DNA of 64,000 nucleotides from Cryphonectria parasitica EP155 (GCF_011745365.1 NW_024468910.1:3314068-3378067); one strand, 5' to 3'; positions 45,530 through 58,466 are shown, counted from the stretch's first letter. The notes: generated from the sequence alone by a model not told the origin. Program-made: numbers and translations.

Positions 45530-48500
45530 TATTGTACCCGTTGGCGGTGTTACAAGGTCAGTGGGGGTTAGTTGTTACTGGAGGTGGCCGTCAGTACAAC
45601 TAGTGGCAGAAAAGTATGCGCTTGAGGGAAATTATGTTGTGTCGAGGGAGCTTGTAGGCTAGGGATAAATAAAATTCGGGAGCGTCTTTAAGGATACCAA
45701 ATCATCTTTGGATGGATCCTCGGTTGTCTACTTGATGCCCATCTCGAAAGAAAGGGGAACCATCCACGTCTTATACAGGTCTTGATGACACATCAATGAT
45801 CAGACGAATGAGTAATAATAAAGCAATGCCCCATCACCAAGTCGATGCCTGATGCTGTTTTGAACACTGTCCACAACCTGAAGAAGGATAAATTCATGGT
45901 GACACCAAGGATGTGCCGGAAAGAATTATACGACCGATCTACCTCATCGTCCTGACAGACCGTAGAGGTCAGTGCTATTCTGGTTCTCTCGGCATCTAGG
46001 CGTAGTATCTCAGGGGCTGTTGGTAGAGACAACGAATCTGGACAGGTAGGATAGCCATCCTGAAGGATTGAGCTTGGGTTGCAGGAGGAGAAGACATGTC
46101 GAGAATCCCCCCAGCGCTGTATGTGTACAGGCTATGATCTGGCCACCTGGATTCGCGCACATCCTCTCTCTCCCTCGAGAGAGCCTCGCAGGATGAGACT
46201 ATCTGATGCAATATCCACACTCTGGCGGGGGCCAAAAAAGAAGAAGAAAGAAAGAGTGGTCGCCAACAAGGCCGGTGACAATTCCTGGTATGAACAAGGT
46301 CGTTGTCTGTTGCACTCTCAGGCCCGGGGTAAGAGGGGGTCCGAGTTCTGGGGCCCTGGGTTTAGGCATGCCATAAATGGGCCGCCATCGAACATGGATT
46401 TCAATTTGTCAAGGTGGCTTTGGGCCTTGATGTGTGTTGTGCTCACCGGTCCCCAATCGAGAACGGCGGGTATTCGGGGAGGCTTAGGCGGGCGCAACAC
46501 TTCCGATCAAGGTTGCCTAGGGTCACCTCAGCGACCTGTCGTTCCAGCTCGTGGGGATCCACGTGCTGTGTGCTATGCAGGAGGGGAGGGTTCCAACTGC
46601 CGCAGCCACCTGCAATTGTCCGGTCCGGGATGCGACCCATCTTTCCGCTATGACCAGCCTTCTCTTGGGTATAAGCAAGTACCCTGAAAGAGCCGCAAGA
46701 TATCTTCAAGTGTCAGCGTAATCAGTCATGTAGCACTGCTGCTTACGGTCTCTGCAGTGTGGCTCATTCTGCTGCAGGACATGCAACGTAGCGTGGGGAA
46801 GAGTTCATTTATTTGGTAGAGATGTGCGCTCTAGACGCTCTAGTTGACGCCTCGTACGACCATCCACGTGCGAGTGTCTGTAAGCGACGCAGTCAAAAGT
46901 ATGGGTTGTCTCGCCTTGGAAAGGATAGTTCAGCTGATTTGCTCACCTCGATCGAGAGACGCACTGTGGTTAACGCAAAAAGTGCACATACATACTTCAA
47001 TATGCGCCCACGTGTTTCCTCAGAACTTGTGTGCGTACTATGTTTCCATGGTTCCAAGGCGTCGCGCAAGTCCAGAAGGACAGAACTCGTCGGCACTCGT
47101 CGGCACTCAGGCCGCCACCAGTGTCGTAGGGCTGAAATGGAGGCAGCCGAGTGGCAGGCATGTACAGGAATCTCACCCCCCGTCCCCCTCTGTTCCCCAA
47201 TCGGAAAACCCAAGCGTGGGGCTGCTTAAGTCAGCGATGTTGGACACAGCATAACCGTCAGTTGGATGGCGATGTGCTAAAGGATCCGAGTCCTTGTTCC
47301 ATAGCTGTGTCCTGACAGGTCAGATTAGACGCGCTTTTCAGGACCTTGGCACCTCTGTGATACCTAGAATCTCAGTGCGCATGCGTCCAGTTGCCTGATC
47401 TAGGTCTGGCGTGTTGCTATCAATACAACTCTCCTCAGTCTCAAAATATCACATCCTCAGCCTGTAAGCTGCCGTCTCTCTGGCGGCCTCCGTTCAAGGC
47501 GTTGAGTCGGAGAAAAGACTGTTTGACAGCGCAAAGTGAGTGACGCAGCTTTGTCTCGGGCGATCTCCCAGGAAATGAGACTTCCACAGGCGCGTGGCTC
47601 GGAAATTGGTCGAAGATGCCCGCATTTTGAGCCATGCTTGGTTGAGTGTACAATCTCGCCACACCATGGGTCATTATTCACAACGGACGACAATGTTCGA
47701 GAAAGAGGTCCACTCTGACGTTAGCATAGCTGTAGATAATTGTTACCAGCTTAGTTTGTGTAACTGTTCGAGGATTCGAAGACTTACTATGCGCAAAGTA
47801 CTCTGACCTGGGGATTCGCAGGCACCCGGTAAGGAGCACAGCGGCAACGGTTCTTTCCGAGCGGTTCGCGCAGGCAGAAGTCGCTGGCGTGAGCTTATAT
47901 CCCTCCGGAGAGCATCGCATAGCCGTTTCGAGAGTCAGCAACTCACTCCTCTGCAACAGCGTGCGCAGTTGTGCCTTCTTTGACGTCTGCCTGTGGGGAC
48001 AGATATTCAGATTGTGCCTAGTCATCTGGACCTGAGCCTCCATCAAAAGGCTGAAGGTTTGAGGGTTTCCAATATCCGCACTTCGCAATCAGGAGGAGCA
48101 TAGCTTCGGACGAAGACACAGAAGCTCGCACTCCTTCGGCCAAGGCGAGACCGAGAGGCGATCTACGCGTCAAATACCGCAACCGCTCTCAAACATTGGT
48201 ATTGCGGCCAGGTCCCATGCAAGACGCAATCATTCCGTGTCCGATGATGCCAATGTATGTCGTACATCTAAAAGTGAAAGGAAATCGGATTCAAGGCGTC
48301 GTGGTGATCTCTGAAAGGACGGAAGGACCATGGGGGGCCTCCAAGTTTCCGTAACCGCCCAGCAGCCATCCATTCATCAAGGTCTCAGCCAATGAGAACA
48401 CGAGTAATCCGACAGCTCGACCATGAAAAATTACCAATTGGACAGAACAAAGGTCAACGTAGAGGTCTTTCTTTTTCTTTTTCTTTTTCTTTTTCTCTTC

Positions 48501-49257
48501 TTTCTTTTTCCTATTCGACATCTGCCCACCGTCACTTTAGCACGGCGGCTAACTCACCATAGCCCGGGGGTCGGTGTCCAGAACGACCCGTTCCCACGTC
48601 AGATTGAGGGAGACTAGCCCTCGAGGGCTACATGACGTGTTCAGCTTTTCCATTTGCTAGTATAGCTCCCTGAGATCATTATGTGGAGTCAAGATGTTTC
48701 GATAGTGAAAGAGAACAAACCTAGACGCTCGAGGCTGCGCGCAGTGGCCTGGCGCCGACGACTTCTCTTCCACACCACGGCTAAACAAGACAAGATGATG
48801 CGAGAGGGATTGCTGTTTGTGGTACAGTTCCATTCCTTCCTGCTAAAATCCCGATGCTACCAATTGCCTCCGAACTCGCCGTGATTCAGTGCCACGAGGA
48901 TCCGACTGTTCATCGGTGTCGAGTCCTAAGCGCTCCGCTTTCATCAGCTCAGCCAGCTCCTCGTAGGGCAGGACAAAGTAAGTGGTGGTCAGCCGCGCCA
49001 GCCCACCTTTCACTGAGTATCAGCACCTCTCCAATCGCACAGCTGCATCAGTCAGAGTCCTTCGTCCGCGAGGCTGGCCTACAGTCGTTCTGCGAAGAGG
49101 TCTTGTAGACAGCCGCCAAGATATGCTAGATCCACGCAGTTCCATCGCGGAAATCGTGCTGCTTGAGGTCATCTCACTGTAGGTAAGAGTGGGGATGTGC
49201 TCTTTGTCAGATCTCCCGGATCCATCTCTTCACACATATCGGTAACCCGAGCCTTTT
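45530..49257. other. 3.7 kb nearly devoid of genes
   Basis: Many short frames, none convincing. A minus-strand frame of 136 codons at 47678-48088 and its downstream flank to about 48250 have protein-like composition but no complete gene could be built. Contains a CTTTTT repeat at about 48470-48510. Confidence 0.45.
48470..48510. repeat. CTTTTT hexamer tandem repeat
   Basis: Four to five near-perfect CTTTTT units followed by a looser C/T run. Simple repeat, no gene association seen. Confidence 0.8.
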
Positions 49258-50370
49258 TCAACGATGGCTCCTTCGGTCTCTTGAACGGCTTCTGCCTGCT
49301 CGGTGGCCACCATAGCTCTCATAGCTTTCGCGACTAGGACTACGCCGCCGGTTGTAGTCGTCCTCGTACCGCCTGCCTCTGCCGCGCCGCGATGGTGGTG
49401 AGCTGCGCGACCTGCTGCGCGAGTAGGATGGCGATCGTGCGCGGTATCGTCCACCCCTTGTGGAGGCGGCAGGGGACCTGGATCTAGATCTTGATCTTGA
49501 AATGGACCGCGGCCGCCAAGTGTCAGATGGAGGCGCACCACGACCATATCGGCCGCCTCCCCGTGGGCCTCGACCACGTGGACCACCATCGAAACCTGGC
49601 GGGCCACGGGGGCCTCGGGGGCCACGACCTGGAGGCGGAAGCCTAGGGTCGAAGTTGGCTCCACGGGTAGCTGTTGGTGGCGGGGCAGAGAACTTTCGGC
49701 GCGGCAGGACTATCGAGACGCTGATGGTGGCACCATCCAGTTGTGCTTCGTGCATATGTGCAATGGCGGATTCAGCGTCGGTCTCGTTCACGTAGAGGAT
49801 GTAGGCAGCTCCGCGATTGGTACCATCTAAAAGGCAGCGTGGTCAGCGCCGGGGCAAGGCAGCACGCAGTGAGTAGAGGAGGGGAAGCTCACATTGTCGG
49901 CTCAGAGGCACGTCCATGTCGTCAATGTCACCGTATTGACCAAAGATTTCGCGCAAATGATCCTCAGTCACATTCTTGGTCAATCGCTCGACAACAATCT
50001 GCTACAGAGGTCAGTCTTCCCCGTTACATAGTTTCTATAGAAAGACGAGTCGGAGAAAGGAGGAGCGACGGACCTTTGTACTCCTAAGCGGGCTCTCGCT
50101 GCGGGAGCGACTGCGACCACGGCTCAGGCTTCGCATCCTATCATCGTCCCTGTCATAGCTGCGGCTTCGACTTCGGCTCCGAGTACGGCTCCGGCTGTTG
50201 CGATCCCGGCCATTGCGACGTGGTGGAGAGCGACGGCGCGAAATGGATTGAGACCTGCTTCTGGATCGCGACCGGTACGAGCGCGAGCGACGAGAGCGGC
50301 TGCGCGAACGAGGCAGGTCGTCACGGGACCATGATCGCGAGCGTGAGAGCGATCCTGATGGCGATGGCAT
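49258..50370 (-). CDS. RNPS1-like SR-related RNA-binding protein
   Basis: Three exons, 50074-50370, 49893-49998 and 49258-49826, give 323 residues. An upstream in-frame ATG at 50394 would add eight residues. Residues 1-99 are a dense Arg/Ser domain. One RRM follows at about 100-178, with IVVERLTKNVTEDHLREIF as the first strand and helix and RGAAYILYV as RNP1. After it come an Arg/Gly/Pro-rich stretch and a second RS domain. The RRM sequence resembles RNPS1, which joins Acinus and SAP18 in the ASAP complex at the exon junction complex. I infer a nuclear splicing and mRNA-quality role. It is divergent from the GH55 gene across about 1.4 kb. Confidence 0.83.
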
Positions 50371-51747
50371 GGTCAATATGTGGATCTGTTTCAAATTGTA
50401 GATAGAACAGGGGAAAATAAAAGTTGAGGTTGGAGTGAATTTAATCCACGAGCAAGAATCCCGTCAAAGAGTTGGAGCGCGTACATGCTGCCGCCTGCAA
50501 ACAACTTTACAGCCTTGCAGGGTTAGGCAAGCACCTTCCTTGGTCTACCATAGTACATAAGTTGCTTGCTATAACTCAGGGATCCTTGTAGAGGTCTATA
50601 GGGTTAGGGTCAAACAATATATTCCGCCATCCCCATTAGCCAGTAGAGAGTGATAAGATGTCATCAACCATGACGCCCCCCAGCCAATGCCAGGAAACAG
50701 ACATCACCAGTCAATCACTCATTTTTGAAAATGCACAGCTTTCTAGAATTATGTTCTACATTCATATAATGCAGGAGACAGGATTTTTGACAGGATACCC
50801 TGTCAGCTATTGTACATTATTCAAATAGTCTTACTAAAAAGCAGAGGCAGCAAGGTGTTGAGGCTGACATATCAGCTAATTAGATTACACTTTTCTGGGA
50901 CAAGTGTGTGTGATGAAGACTGCCGCATATCAGGTGCTATCAACCCCCTGGACTTGAATCGCGATCTGATGAAAGCTATGATTGAAATGGAGATTTACAT
51001 AATTTGTATATTCTAAGCTGACTAACAATACACTTTTTGCATATCACAATCAGTCTACATTTATGTTGGGGTAGTGTTGATTTGACAGATCCTGAGGGGG
51101 AGCATGGCCAATGTAATCTCCCTGAGAATATTACTAGCATGGGAATCAATGCCCCTCGAGGGACTGTAATACAGTATGGATAAAGGGATACACCGAAGGC
51201 ATAAATTTTCGAATAATCACCCTTATGGCCAGCTTGGAGAGTACTCATGGGGTCACTGTATGCACTTCGAGGGAAGTCCACGGACACAAATCGAAGATGC
51301 ATCATGATATCTGGCGTGCATTCTATTTTCTCTTGATATTTACTTATCTCAAGTGCCCACTTACTACCTACGCGCCTGTCTACTTACTTCTACAGTGGTC
51401 ACGCGTCAGTCAGTCTCTCCAGTAACCGCATCTTACCTCAGGCTACACCCACCTGTGCAGTTTACACCGTGTTTTGTGGGACCTGACTTGCGTTACCTTT
51501 GCTGCACCTTCCTCTTTACCCAAACACTACCTTCTCCCAGCATCCACCTGGGCAGGCTCGAGTTTGACTACAGCTCCTTGTCTACACTAGTCGACGCCTT
51601 CTTCACCTCGACCTTCAAAAAGCTGCTCTCTTCTATCCTCGAGCCATCCTCTCCTTCGCCCCACATCTTTCCCATCCCATTTGATCTAAAAATTGCTGCT
51701 TCCTACCTTTGCCATACCCTTGAGCCTCGTGTCTACTGGTATCAAAG
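50371..51747. promoter_or_regulatory. divergent promoter, RNPS1-like and GH55 genes
   Basis: 1.4 kb between outward-facing starts. The GH55 side (about 51310-51740) is pyrimidine-rich and likely leader. The central part near 50750-51060 is AT-rich. No named site assigned. Confidence 0.45.
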
Positions 51748-54384
51748 ATGCAGGGCTGGACGATGATCCTCCCCATCATCTTGGGCATCTCATGCCTCGC
51801 CCAGTTGGCATCTGCCTACTGGATGGATGACATTGCCCATCAGGGAGTCGCCTCTTTCAATCCACATGCTGCTATGTACCAGGTCTTCCGCAATGTCAAA
51901 GATTACGGTGCTGTGGGTGATGGAGTAGCTGATGACACTGCTGCCATCAATGCTGCCATCAGCAATGGTGGTCGATGCGGCTTTGATGGTGCCTGCTCTG
52001 GGTCTACTACTACGCCCGCCACTGTCTACTTCCCAGAGGGGTGAGCTTCTAGCTAATTGTTCCTAAACAAGACTGCAGGATATGGTCGCTAATAATTGCT
52101 TCTACAGAACTTACCTCGTGTCCTCTGCCCTCTTGGTGACCTACTACACGCAGATGATCGGTGATCCCACCGCTATGCCTGTCATCAAAGCCTCGCCTTC
52201 ATTCAACATTGACGATGGCATTGGCGTCATTGAGAGCGACAAGTACAACAACACCGATGGCCAGCTTAACTACGTTGCTACCAATGTGTTCTGCCGCCAG
52301 GTGCGCAACTTGGTCATTGACACTACAGACATGTCGCCTACCATCAATATTGCAGGTATTCATTGGCCTGCAGCCCAAGCCACCTCCATCCAAAATGTTG
52401 TGTTCCAGCTCTCCCAGGTTCCTGGAAACCAGCATGTTGGCATCTTCATGGAGGGGGGCAGTGGTGGCTACATGGGTGACTTGACCTTCTACGGTGGCAT
52501 GATTGGTGCTCAATTTGGCAATCAACAGTACACAACCCGCAACTTGACTTTTGTCAGCTGCCACACTGCCATTCTACAGCTTTGGGACTGGTATTGGGTC
52601 TACAAGGACTTGACCATTGTGGACTGCAACATCGGCATTAATCTGACTGCCCCTTCTGTCGGCTCTGCAATCATTCTGGATAGCGTCTTTATTGACACTC
52701 CCATGGCTATCGTCACTAATTACAGCAGCACCACAGACCCAGGCAAGATGCAGAGTCGGGGCACATTGCTCATGGAAAATGTTTCCTTTGGCAATGTCAC
52801 TTCCATCCTCCAAGAAGGTACCGAGACCACCTTGCTCCAGGGTACAGCTTATAATGAAACACTCATTACTGGCAAAGTGATTGTATGTTTCTCTACTCCA
52901 CAGCGGTCAGGGTTTGCATGCGGCGACTAATTCATATCTCTCCAGGGCAATGTCTACACCCCCACCGGCCCAGACTACGTCTTCTCTAGTCCTGGCGACT
53001 GGTTTCCAGAGATCCAGACTTTAAAGAACCGCACCCAATACTACGTGCGCTCCAAACCTCAGTATGACGACGTTCCCGCCAGCCTCTTCGTTTCCGCTCG
53101 CAGTTTTGGTGTCAAGGGAGACGGCATCACAGATGATACCTCTGCCCTCAACTCCTTCTTCTCGCACATTTCCGAAAACTTTGATTCAGGCTACATCGGA
53201 TTCATCGATGCAGGGTACTATAAAGTCTCAGATACCATCAAAATTCGAGGCAATACCCGCATTGTTGGCGAAGCACTGGCGTCAGTCATCATGGGATCGG
53301 GCCCCAACTTCTCTGACATGAACAGCCCACGTCCGGTGGTGCAGGTCGGAGAGCCGGGAGAGAAGGGCTATGTTGAGTGGAGCGACATGTTTGTCTCGAC
53401 ACAGGGTGGCACGTCTGGAGCCGTCCTCATTGAGTACAATCTTGGTGACTGCGACTGCAACCAAGGCCCCTCTGGCATGTGGGATGTCCACATCCGCGTG
53501 GGCGGTTTCGCGGGTTCCAAACTCCAGATGGAACAATGTCCTAAGACACCGAATCAGACTAACGTCATCTATTCCGACTGCATCGCTGCGTACATGGGTA
53601 TGCATATTACAAAGGGAGCTTCAAACCTCTACATGGAGAACACTTGGTTCTGGGTCGCCGAGTAAGTGATAGGCCGCCGGCATTTTATGCTACTCTGCGC
53701 TTGTATGGGGCTGCCTTGTGGGAATCTGATGCTGACTTCTATCCGGCCAGTCACGATATGGAAGACTTCCACTCCACACAGATCACCGTCTTTGGTGGCC
53801 GTGGTTTCCTCATTGAGTCTCAAGACGGTCCAATCTGGGCTTACGCATCTGCGGCCGAGCACTGGACCCTGTATCAGTACCAGTTGTACGAAGCACAGAA
53901 CATCTGGATGGGTCAGATCCAGACGGAGACTCCTTACTACCAGCCCAACCCCCCTGCGCCGTATCCATTCGACATAGCAAACATCGTGCTGAACGACCCA
54001 GACTTTGGCACCGACTGCGCCAGCCTGATCAAGGGCGCCATGATCCCTGGCGCCAACCTCACGGCGCCTTGCGAGATGGCTTGGGGTCTCCGGATCATCG
54101 ACAGCAATGACGTTGTCATCTACGGTCCAGGTCTCTACAGCTTCTTCAACAACTACAATACCACATGCAGCAATGGACCATACGGCGGATCTATGCGATG
54201 CCAGTCTCGGATGGTCTGGATCCAAGATACCACCGGCGCCTCGGGCAACAACGTGGTGCTGTACGATCTGAACACCATCGGCACCATCAGCATGGTGACC
54301 TACAACGGCAGCGATGTTGCTTTGTGGAAGGACAACTGGAACGTCTTTGGAGAGACGCTCGCCATCTTCCAAGGTCAGGTTTGA
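51748..54384 (+). CDS. GH55 exo-beta-1,3-glucanase-type protein
   Basis: Four exons, 51748-52040, 52108-52882, 52946-53661 and 53751-54384, give 805 residues. Signal peptide of about 23 residues (an ATG five codons in is an alternative start). Two right-handed beta-helix domains are evident because the pectate-lyase-like opening motif occurs twice: DYGAVGDGVADDTAAIN near 50 and SFGVKGDGITDDTSALN near 410. Many N-glycosylation sites are present (NNTD, NRT, NYS, NVS). The WVADHDMEDF and ITVFGGRGFLIES segments are characteristic of GH55. The family releases glucose or short oligomers from beta-1,3-glucan, either in wall remodelling or in attacking other fungi and plant callose. Catalytic residues were not individually assigned. 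Confidence 0.9.
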
Positions 54385-56971
54385 GATCCTGTCGACGCAA
54401 TCTAACCACAAATTTCTGGGATTGTAGGGGACACTACCAATTGACTTGTGGTGAATCAACGTCGTAAGCAAATCTTGGAGCGCCGCAGTATTTTCCTCTG
54501 GTGGATGTTCATTCCAAAATTCGGGAACAAACAGTGAATTGATTGCTCTTCTTCGGTACCTGCATTTTCACAAATCATGGCGGTCAGCATAGTCACCTCT
54601 GAACATAGTAGGAAATTCAGTACATAGGTGACACTGAACACACACAATGATTTTTACCCCAAGTGTTTGCGTCGGGTATGTGGCGTGCGTGATACATCAC
54701 CTGCGATTCTGTGTTGGTCCGAAGTCCCCTACAATGTGTATTCTTGAGACACGTTATGCATCTTGACTATTCGAGGATTTTACACTACGTACACTTTCGC
54801 GTCTGCGAGAGCAGGGCTGACTGCTGGATGGCTGACACTGTAGAATTCAGGCAGGTTTTGCAGGAGACACTCATGGATTAACCTGCCTGTTATCTCCCTC
54901 CTCTAAGGCACAGAACGAATCCCAGCCCAATCTAGTCTCATATTCCTTGTGAAGGAAAGTCATCAAAGTTCTGGAAGCATCGAGATCAGAAGGTACAGTA
55001 CATAGAAGCATGCAAAGCATACACTCAGGTAATCAATTCAACTTGCTACTGAATCTCAGAACCCCCCACTATACCAGCAGATTTCGTCCCAGAGTGTATG
55101 TATCAACAGCGACAGGCCAGACTTTTCACTGAGCTGTTCCATCTAATTTTTGCCTCATCTCCTGGAGAAAAAGCAATATTTCCCGGACTTGCACCCTGTT
55201 CTCTCTTGAGCACAAATCTGTTTTTTTCTTTTCAAGAGCTTCAATCTCCAATATCGCAGAAACCAAACAAAATGAATTGAAGGACAAGATGGATCCTGCT
55301 GAAAGGCATAGACCTGGTTGCCGTGTAAGTCATCTCGAGGTGCACCCACCACTTCAGGGGAAATCAGAAGCTGTGGTTTTCACATGTTCATTTTCAGGTC
55401 AATGCACACAAGACTGGAAAGTGGTGCTGGACTGACGATGAGCTCAAGACCCTCAAGTCATGTCTCGTCCCGTCCCAAGGCTTGACATGGAATTTCTCAG
55501 GTATGATGATGTCTTCTATTCTAAGCCTAGACCTTGTTTTCTGTAGCAGAATCTGTAAAATGATTACTGACGAGGACAACGTGGCACTCTAGCAAAACTT
55601 CAAGGTTCAGAAGCAGAACGGCACCTGGCTGTACCGCCACCATTCCTTTGATACTCAGAAACAAGCTGTGAAGCAAGGCTGGGGGTAGAATCGAAGCATA
55701 GCAGGAAGCACTGTGGGGATGGGGGGTCAAAATTGTTAATAGTATTTTAATAAGTAGACAGGCTACCAATAAAAGGCGTGGCTTAAAACTTGAGGGTGCA
55801 TGGTGAACATCAACTAGAGCATGAGACCTGCTTGCTACATGGGGAAAGCCCGCTTTCGGGCCTCAAGATAAGAAGTGCGTGATTGCAAAAATGGACTGGC
55901 ATTCCAATTTATGAACCCCCAATTTGCACCACTGTGGTATCGAGGTGAATCAAAGTTCTTGCGAGCTGATGTGTGGAATGGTGACCTGTTGAGATTGGAA
56001 AGAGCAATATGATATAAACATGCATGTAGACAGGACATCGAGAAACTTTGACTTCCTCAGTGAGTGCTAAGGATCTCTTTAGTGTCTGTCTCTGGCGAAG
56101 CTATGCTTCAGTGCCCGATCTGTTCATATCGGGCAAATGTAGATCCACCGTAGAAGGTGCTCATTGACATCCGAGCGAAGGTATATGGAAGTTTCACCAC
56201 ATGGCACAATGCAAACATTCTGTGACAAACATATATTTCGTCGGGCCCAACCTTTGTTTTCAGTCGATGACGATACCTTAGCCTTTCTGGGAGACTGACA
56301 TACGAGACAGGCATGATAAAGCCCGAGATATCAGGACAGGCATCTTTTATTCTCCGCATCCCCTCCCCAACCTCTCTTTCATCCCTGGCAATAGCACATG
56401 GACAAAGCCATCCAACAGCAGGCAGGTCAGGCCCAACACCATGTAGGCATGTCCTAGCTGGTGTTATCAAGTAGGATGCGGGATGGCATCAGAGGTCCGA
56501 GAACGATGATGTCGCCTTGCAGAGGCCCTGGTAATTTTGGACCCTGCATATTGGCTGGAGACTTTAGGGGTCTTGCTGCACCCCTGTCGCGCCCTGCCTG
56601 ACAGGGCCATCAGTAGGCGCCCATGTTATGCTATTGGCTGCAGCCAGCCAGCAGGGGTAGCCACACTGACGTCATGTCATGATCGCAGCTGCTGCCTCTG
56701 ATGGAAAAGCAAGTTTCGTAATAGCACTATGCTGATGGGAGGGTGGGATGGATTGCGACGGTGATGACAGGGCATTGGGGGGTGGAAATCAATGAAAAGG
56801 GAGTCGATCTGCCCCCAAGAAAGAAGACAAGAGACAAGACAACAAGACTATTCTCCTCGATTCATCACTTCAATTACTGATCTCCAGCCGGTACCCTAAA
56901 GACACCGCAAAACTCCCGTATCACTAAACCATTTGCATCTTCTTTCACCACCAATACACAAATCTCCAAAG
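54385..56971. other. 2.6 kb with one possible decayed gene
   Basis: Apart from the candidate at 55289-55688 no coding signal was found. The right 200 bases form the leader of the small coiled-coil gene. Confidence 0.5.
55289..55688 (+). pseudogene. possible decayed small gene
   Basis: An ATG at 55289 runs 12 codons to a good donor (GTAAGT). After a TTTTCAG acceptor a second exon at 55398-55500 reads KWCWTDDELKTL and SQGLTWNFS, a protein-like stretch rich in Trp, then meets a GTATGA donor. Downstream, 55593-55688 reads QNFKVQKQNGTWLYRHH to a stop, but in a frame that I could not connect to exon 2, and a TAG stands just before it. Read as one locus this looks like a short DNA-binding-like gene broken by a frameshift and a stop. 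It may equally be chance. Confidence 0.25.
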
Positions 56972-57511
56972 ATGCCTTTCTTCTCCCGCCGTGAAGACGA
57001 GGTCGAGCCAGAGCCCCAATACGAGGAGCCAGCCCACAAGCGCGGCCTCTTCCACCGCCGCGAGGCATCGCCCACCCCAACCACCTCGACCAACAGGACC
57101 ACGTCCACATACCGGACCTCACAGTCCTCGGTTTCCGACAGACCCTCTCGCGGCGGCAGCCTCCTGCACAAGTTCGGCAGGGGCAGCAATGAGGAGCTGG
57201 ACCCCAGCATCGTCCAGGCCCGCGAGCGCGTCATGAGCGCCGAGGCCGCCGAGAGGGAGGCCGACCGCGTGCTGGAGACGGCACGCCGCGAGGTCCGCGA
57301 GGCCCGCGAGCATGTCAAGAGGCTCGAGCTCGAGGCCAAGGAGGAGGCCAGGCTCGCCAAGATCAAGCAGTACCATGCCAGGGAGGTGTCGAAGCGCGGA
57401 AAGGCTCTTGGCCGTGAGTACACTCTAGAGGAGGATGACGATGTGGCATCCGCATTGGGACTTGAACAACCTGACTGACACATCTCTCTCATCACAGGTC
57501 ACGATCTGTAA
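56972..57511 (+). CDS. small coiled-coil protein of unknown function
   Basis: Two exons, 56972-57413 and 57498-57511, give 151 residues ending in GRHDL. The second exon is only 14 bases and is required because the unspliced frame diverges at a clean GTGAGT donor. The N-terminus (MPFFSRRED) is basic and acidic, then Thr/Ser-rich to about 60. Residues 72-140 form a long, uninterrupted charged helix rich in Glu, Arg and Ala, a likely coiled coil. Similar short MPFFxRR proteins occur in Sordariomycetes as conserved hypotheticals. No membrane segment or enzyme motif. Function unknown. Confidence 0.72.
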
Positions 57512-57938
57512 TCAAATGGGTCTATCCACCTACCACCATCATCAAAGTCCTCAGGAGGACTTTTCACTTTTCATTTGTTTTGGGATCTCCATATCACTGT
57601 ACATTTTAAGATCCACATGTTATCTATTTCTTTTGTGCTGAATGATTTCACGTCTTTGGGATTTTGAGATTGGAGCGGGGAGTTGGAAAGCATCAGTATA
57701 CCACGCGCAAAATTACAAAATATTCCAGAAGAGACAGAGAGAGGAGAGATCCTGTATATTTCCTGTGTGACTTGTCTCGAGTACTTAGGTAGCGAACGTT
57801 AACGTTGACTGCCTGTTGAAGCCACGCTCTCAAGAAGTCCACATGCATGATAGCCCTTGCTACTCTCAAGGTATAAGACCAAGAGTAACCCTGCAGTCCA
57901 GATTTGATACGGTGGAGAGCCCATAGCTGCCTCCACGT
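57512..57938. other. intergenic between convergent small genes
   Basis: 3' flanks of the coiled-coil gene and the secreted-protein gene. A minus-strand frame continuing to 57799 contains a hydrophobic segment but no splice route to it was found. Confidence 0.5.
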
Positions 57939-58466
57939 TCATGAGACGGCGCGGGGTGGAGAGGTATGGTCGAATTTTGTGTCGGGCACACACCACAACC
58001 ACTCCGCACAGCTGTTTCTCGGCGCCCAGTCGAACGAGTCTGAGATCAATGTTGGCACGGAGGCGGCCATCGACTTCATGGTCCTCAGGTCGGAACGGGC
58101 GGTTGATCCAGTGCCTGGGAGATTGGAGGTCAAGTTCTGCGCAGCCGGACCGGAAGAGGCCTTTATACGCTTCACGATAGTGTTCGTTGGGAACGCCCCG
58201 TTGCATATAGTGGTTGGCGAGCAAGACAGGGACGTGGCCAGGCCTCTATCGACAGCAAATAATCCATTTGGAAGACTGTTATTGGCCCCAGCAGCCGTGG
58301 ATGATGGTGGGGCTGTCACAACAGTCATGAATGCGTCTCCTTGGGTTGCGGTTGGAACTGTGTTGTTGGCCCTCGAAGCCGGCACCTGGGAGAGGAGTTG
58401 GGCTGCAACTCCAGTAGCCCAGGCTGCAAGAAACCAGACGAATGAGACTATCTTGGAAGGCCACAT
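57939..58466 (-). CDS. secreted protein of unknown function
   Basis: Single-exon frame of 175 residues. A clear signal peptide (about residues 1-22, ending VAA-Q) is followed by a Ser/Thr/Asn/Ala-rich mature part with several N-sites (NNT, NNS, NLT). There are two cysteine pairs, CSPTTIC in the middle and CAEWLWC near the end, so two disulfides are possible. No known domain recognised. A CAA-type repeat lies just upstream at about 58513-58535 in the leader. The stop is plausible, but an alternative C-terminus through an unseen intron into a hydrophobic frame cannot be ruled out. Confidence 0.5.
   Translation of the reverse strand: MWPSKIVSFVWFLAAWATGVAAQLLSQVPASRANNTVPTATQGDAFMTVVTAPPSSTAAGANNSLPNGLFAVDRGLATSLSCSPTTICNGAFPTNTIVKRIKASSGPAAQNLTSNLPGTGSTARSDLRTMKSMAASVPTLISDSFDWAPRNSCAEWLWCVPDTKFDHTSPPRAVS

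Noticed and set aside
46079..46687. 202-codon open frame on the plus strand
   Set aside because: No signal, domain or splice support. Composition resembles random GC-balanced sequence.
53629..54471. 280-codon open frame on the minus strand
   Set aside because: Antisense of the last GH55 exon.
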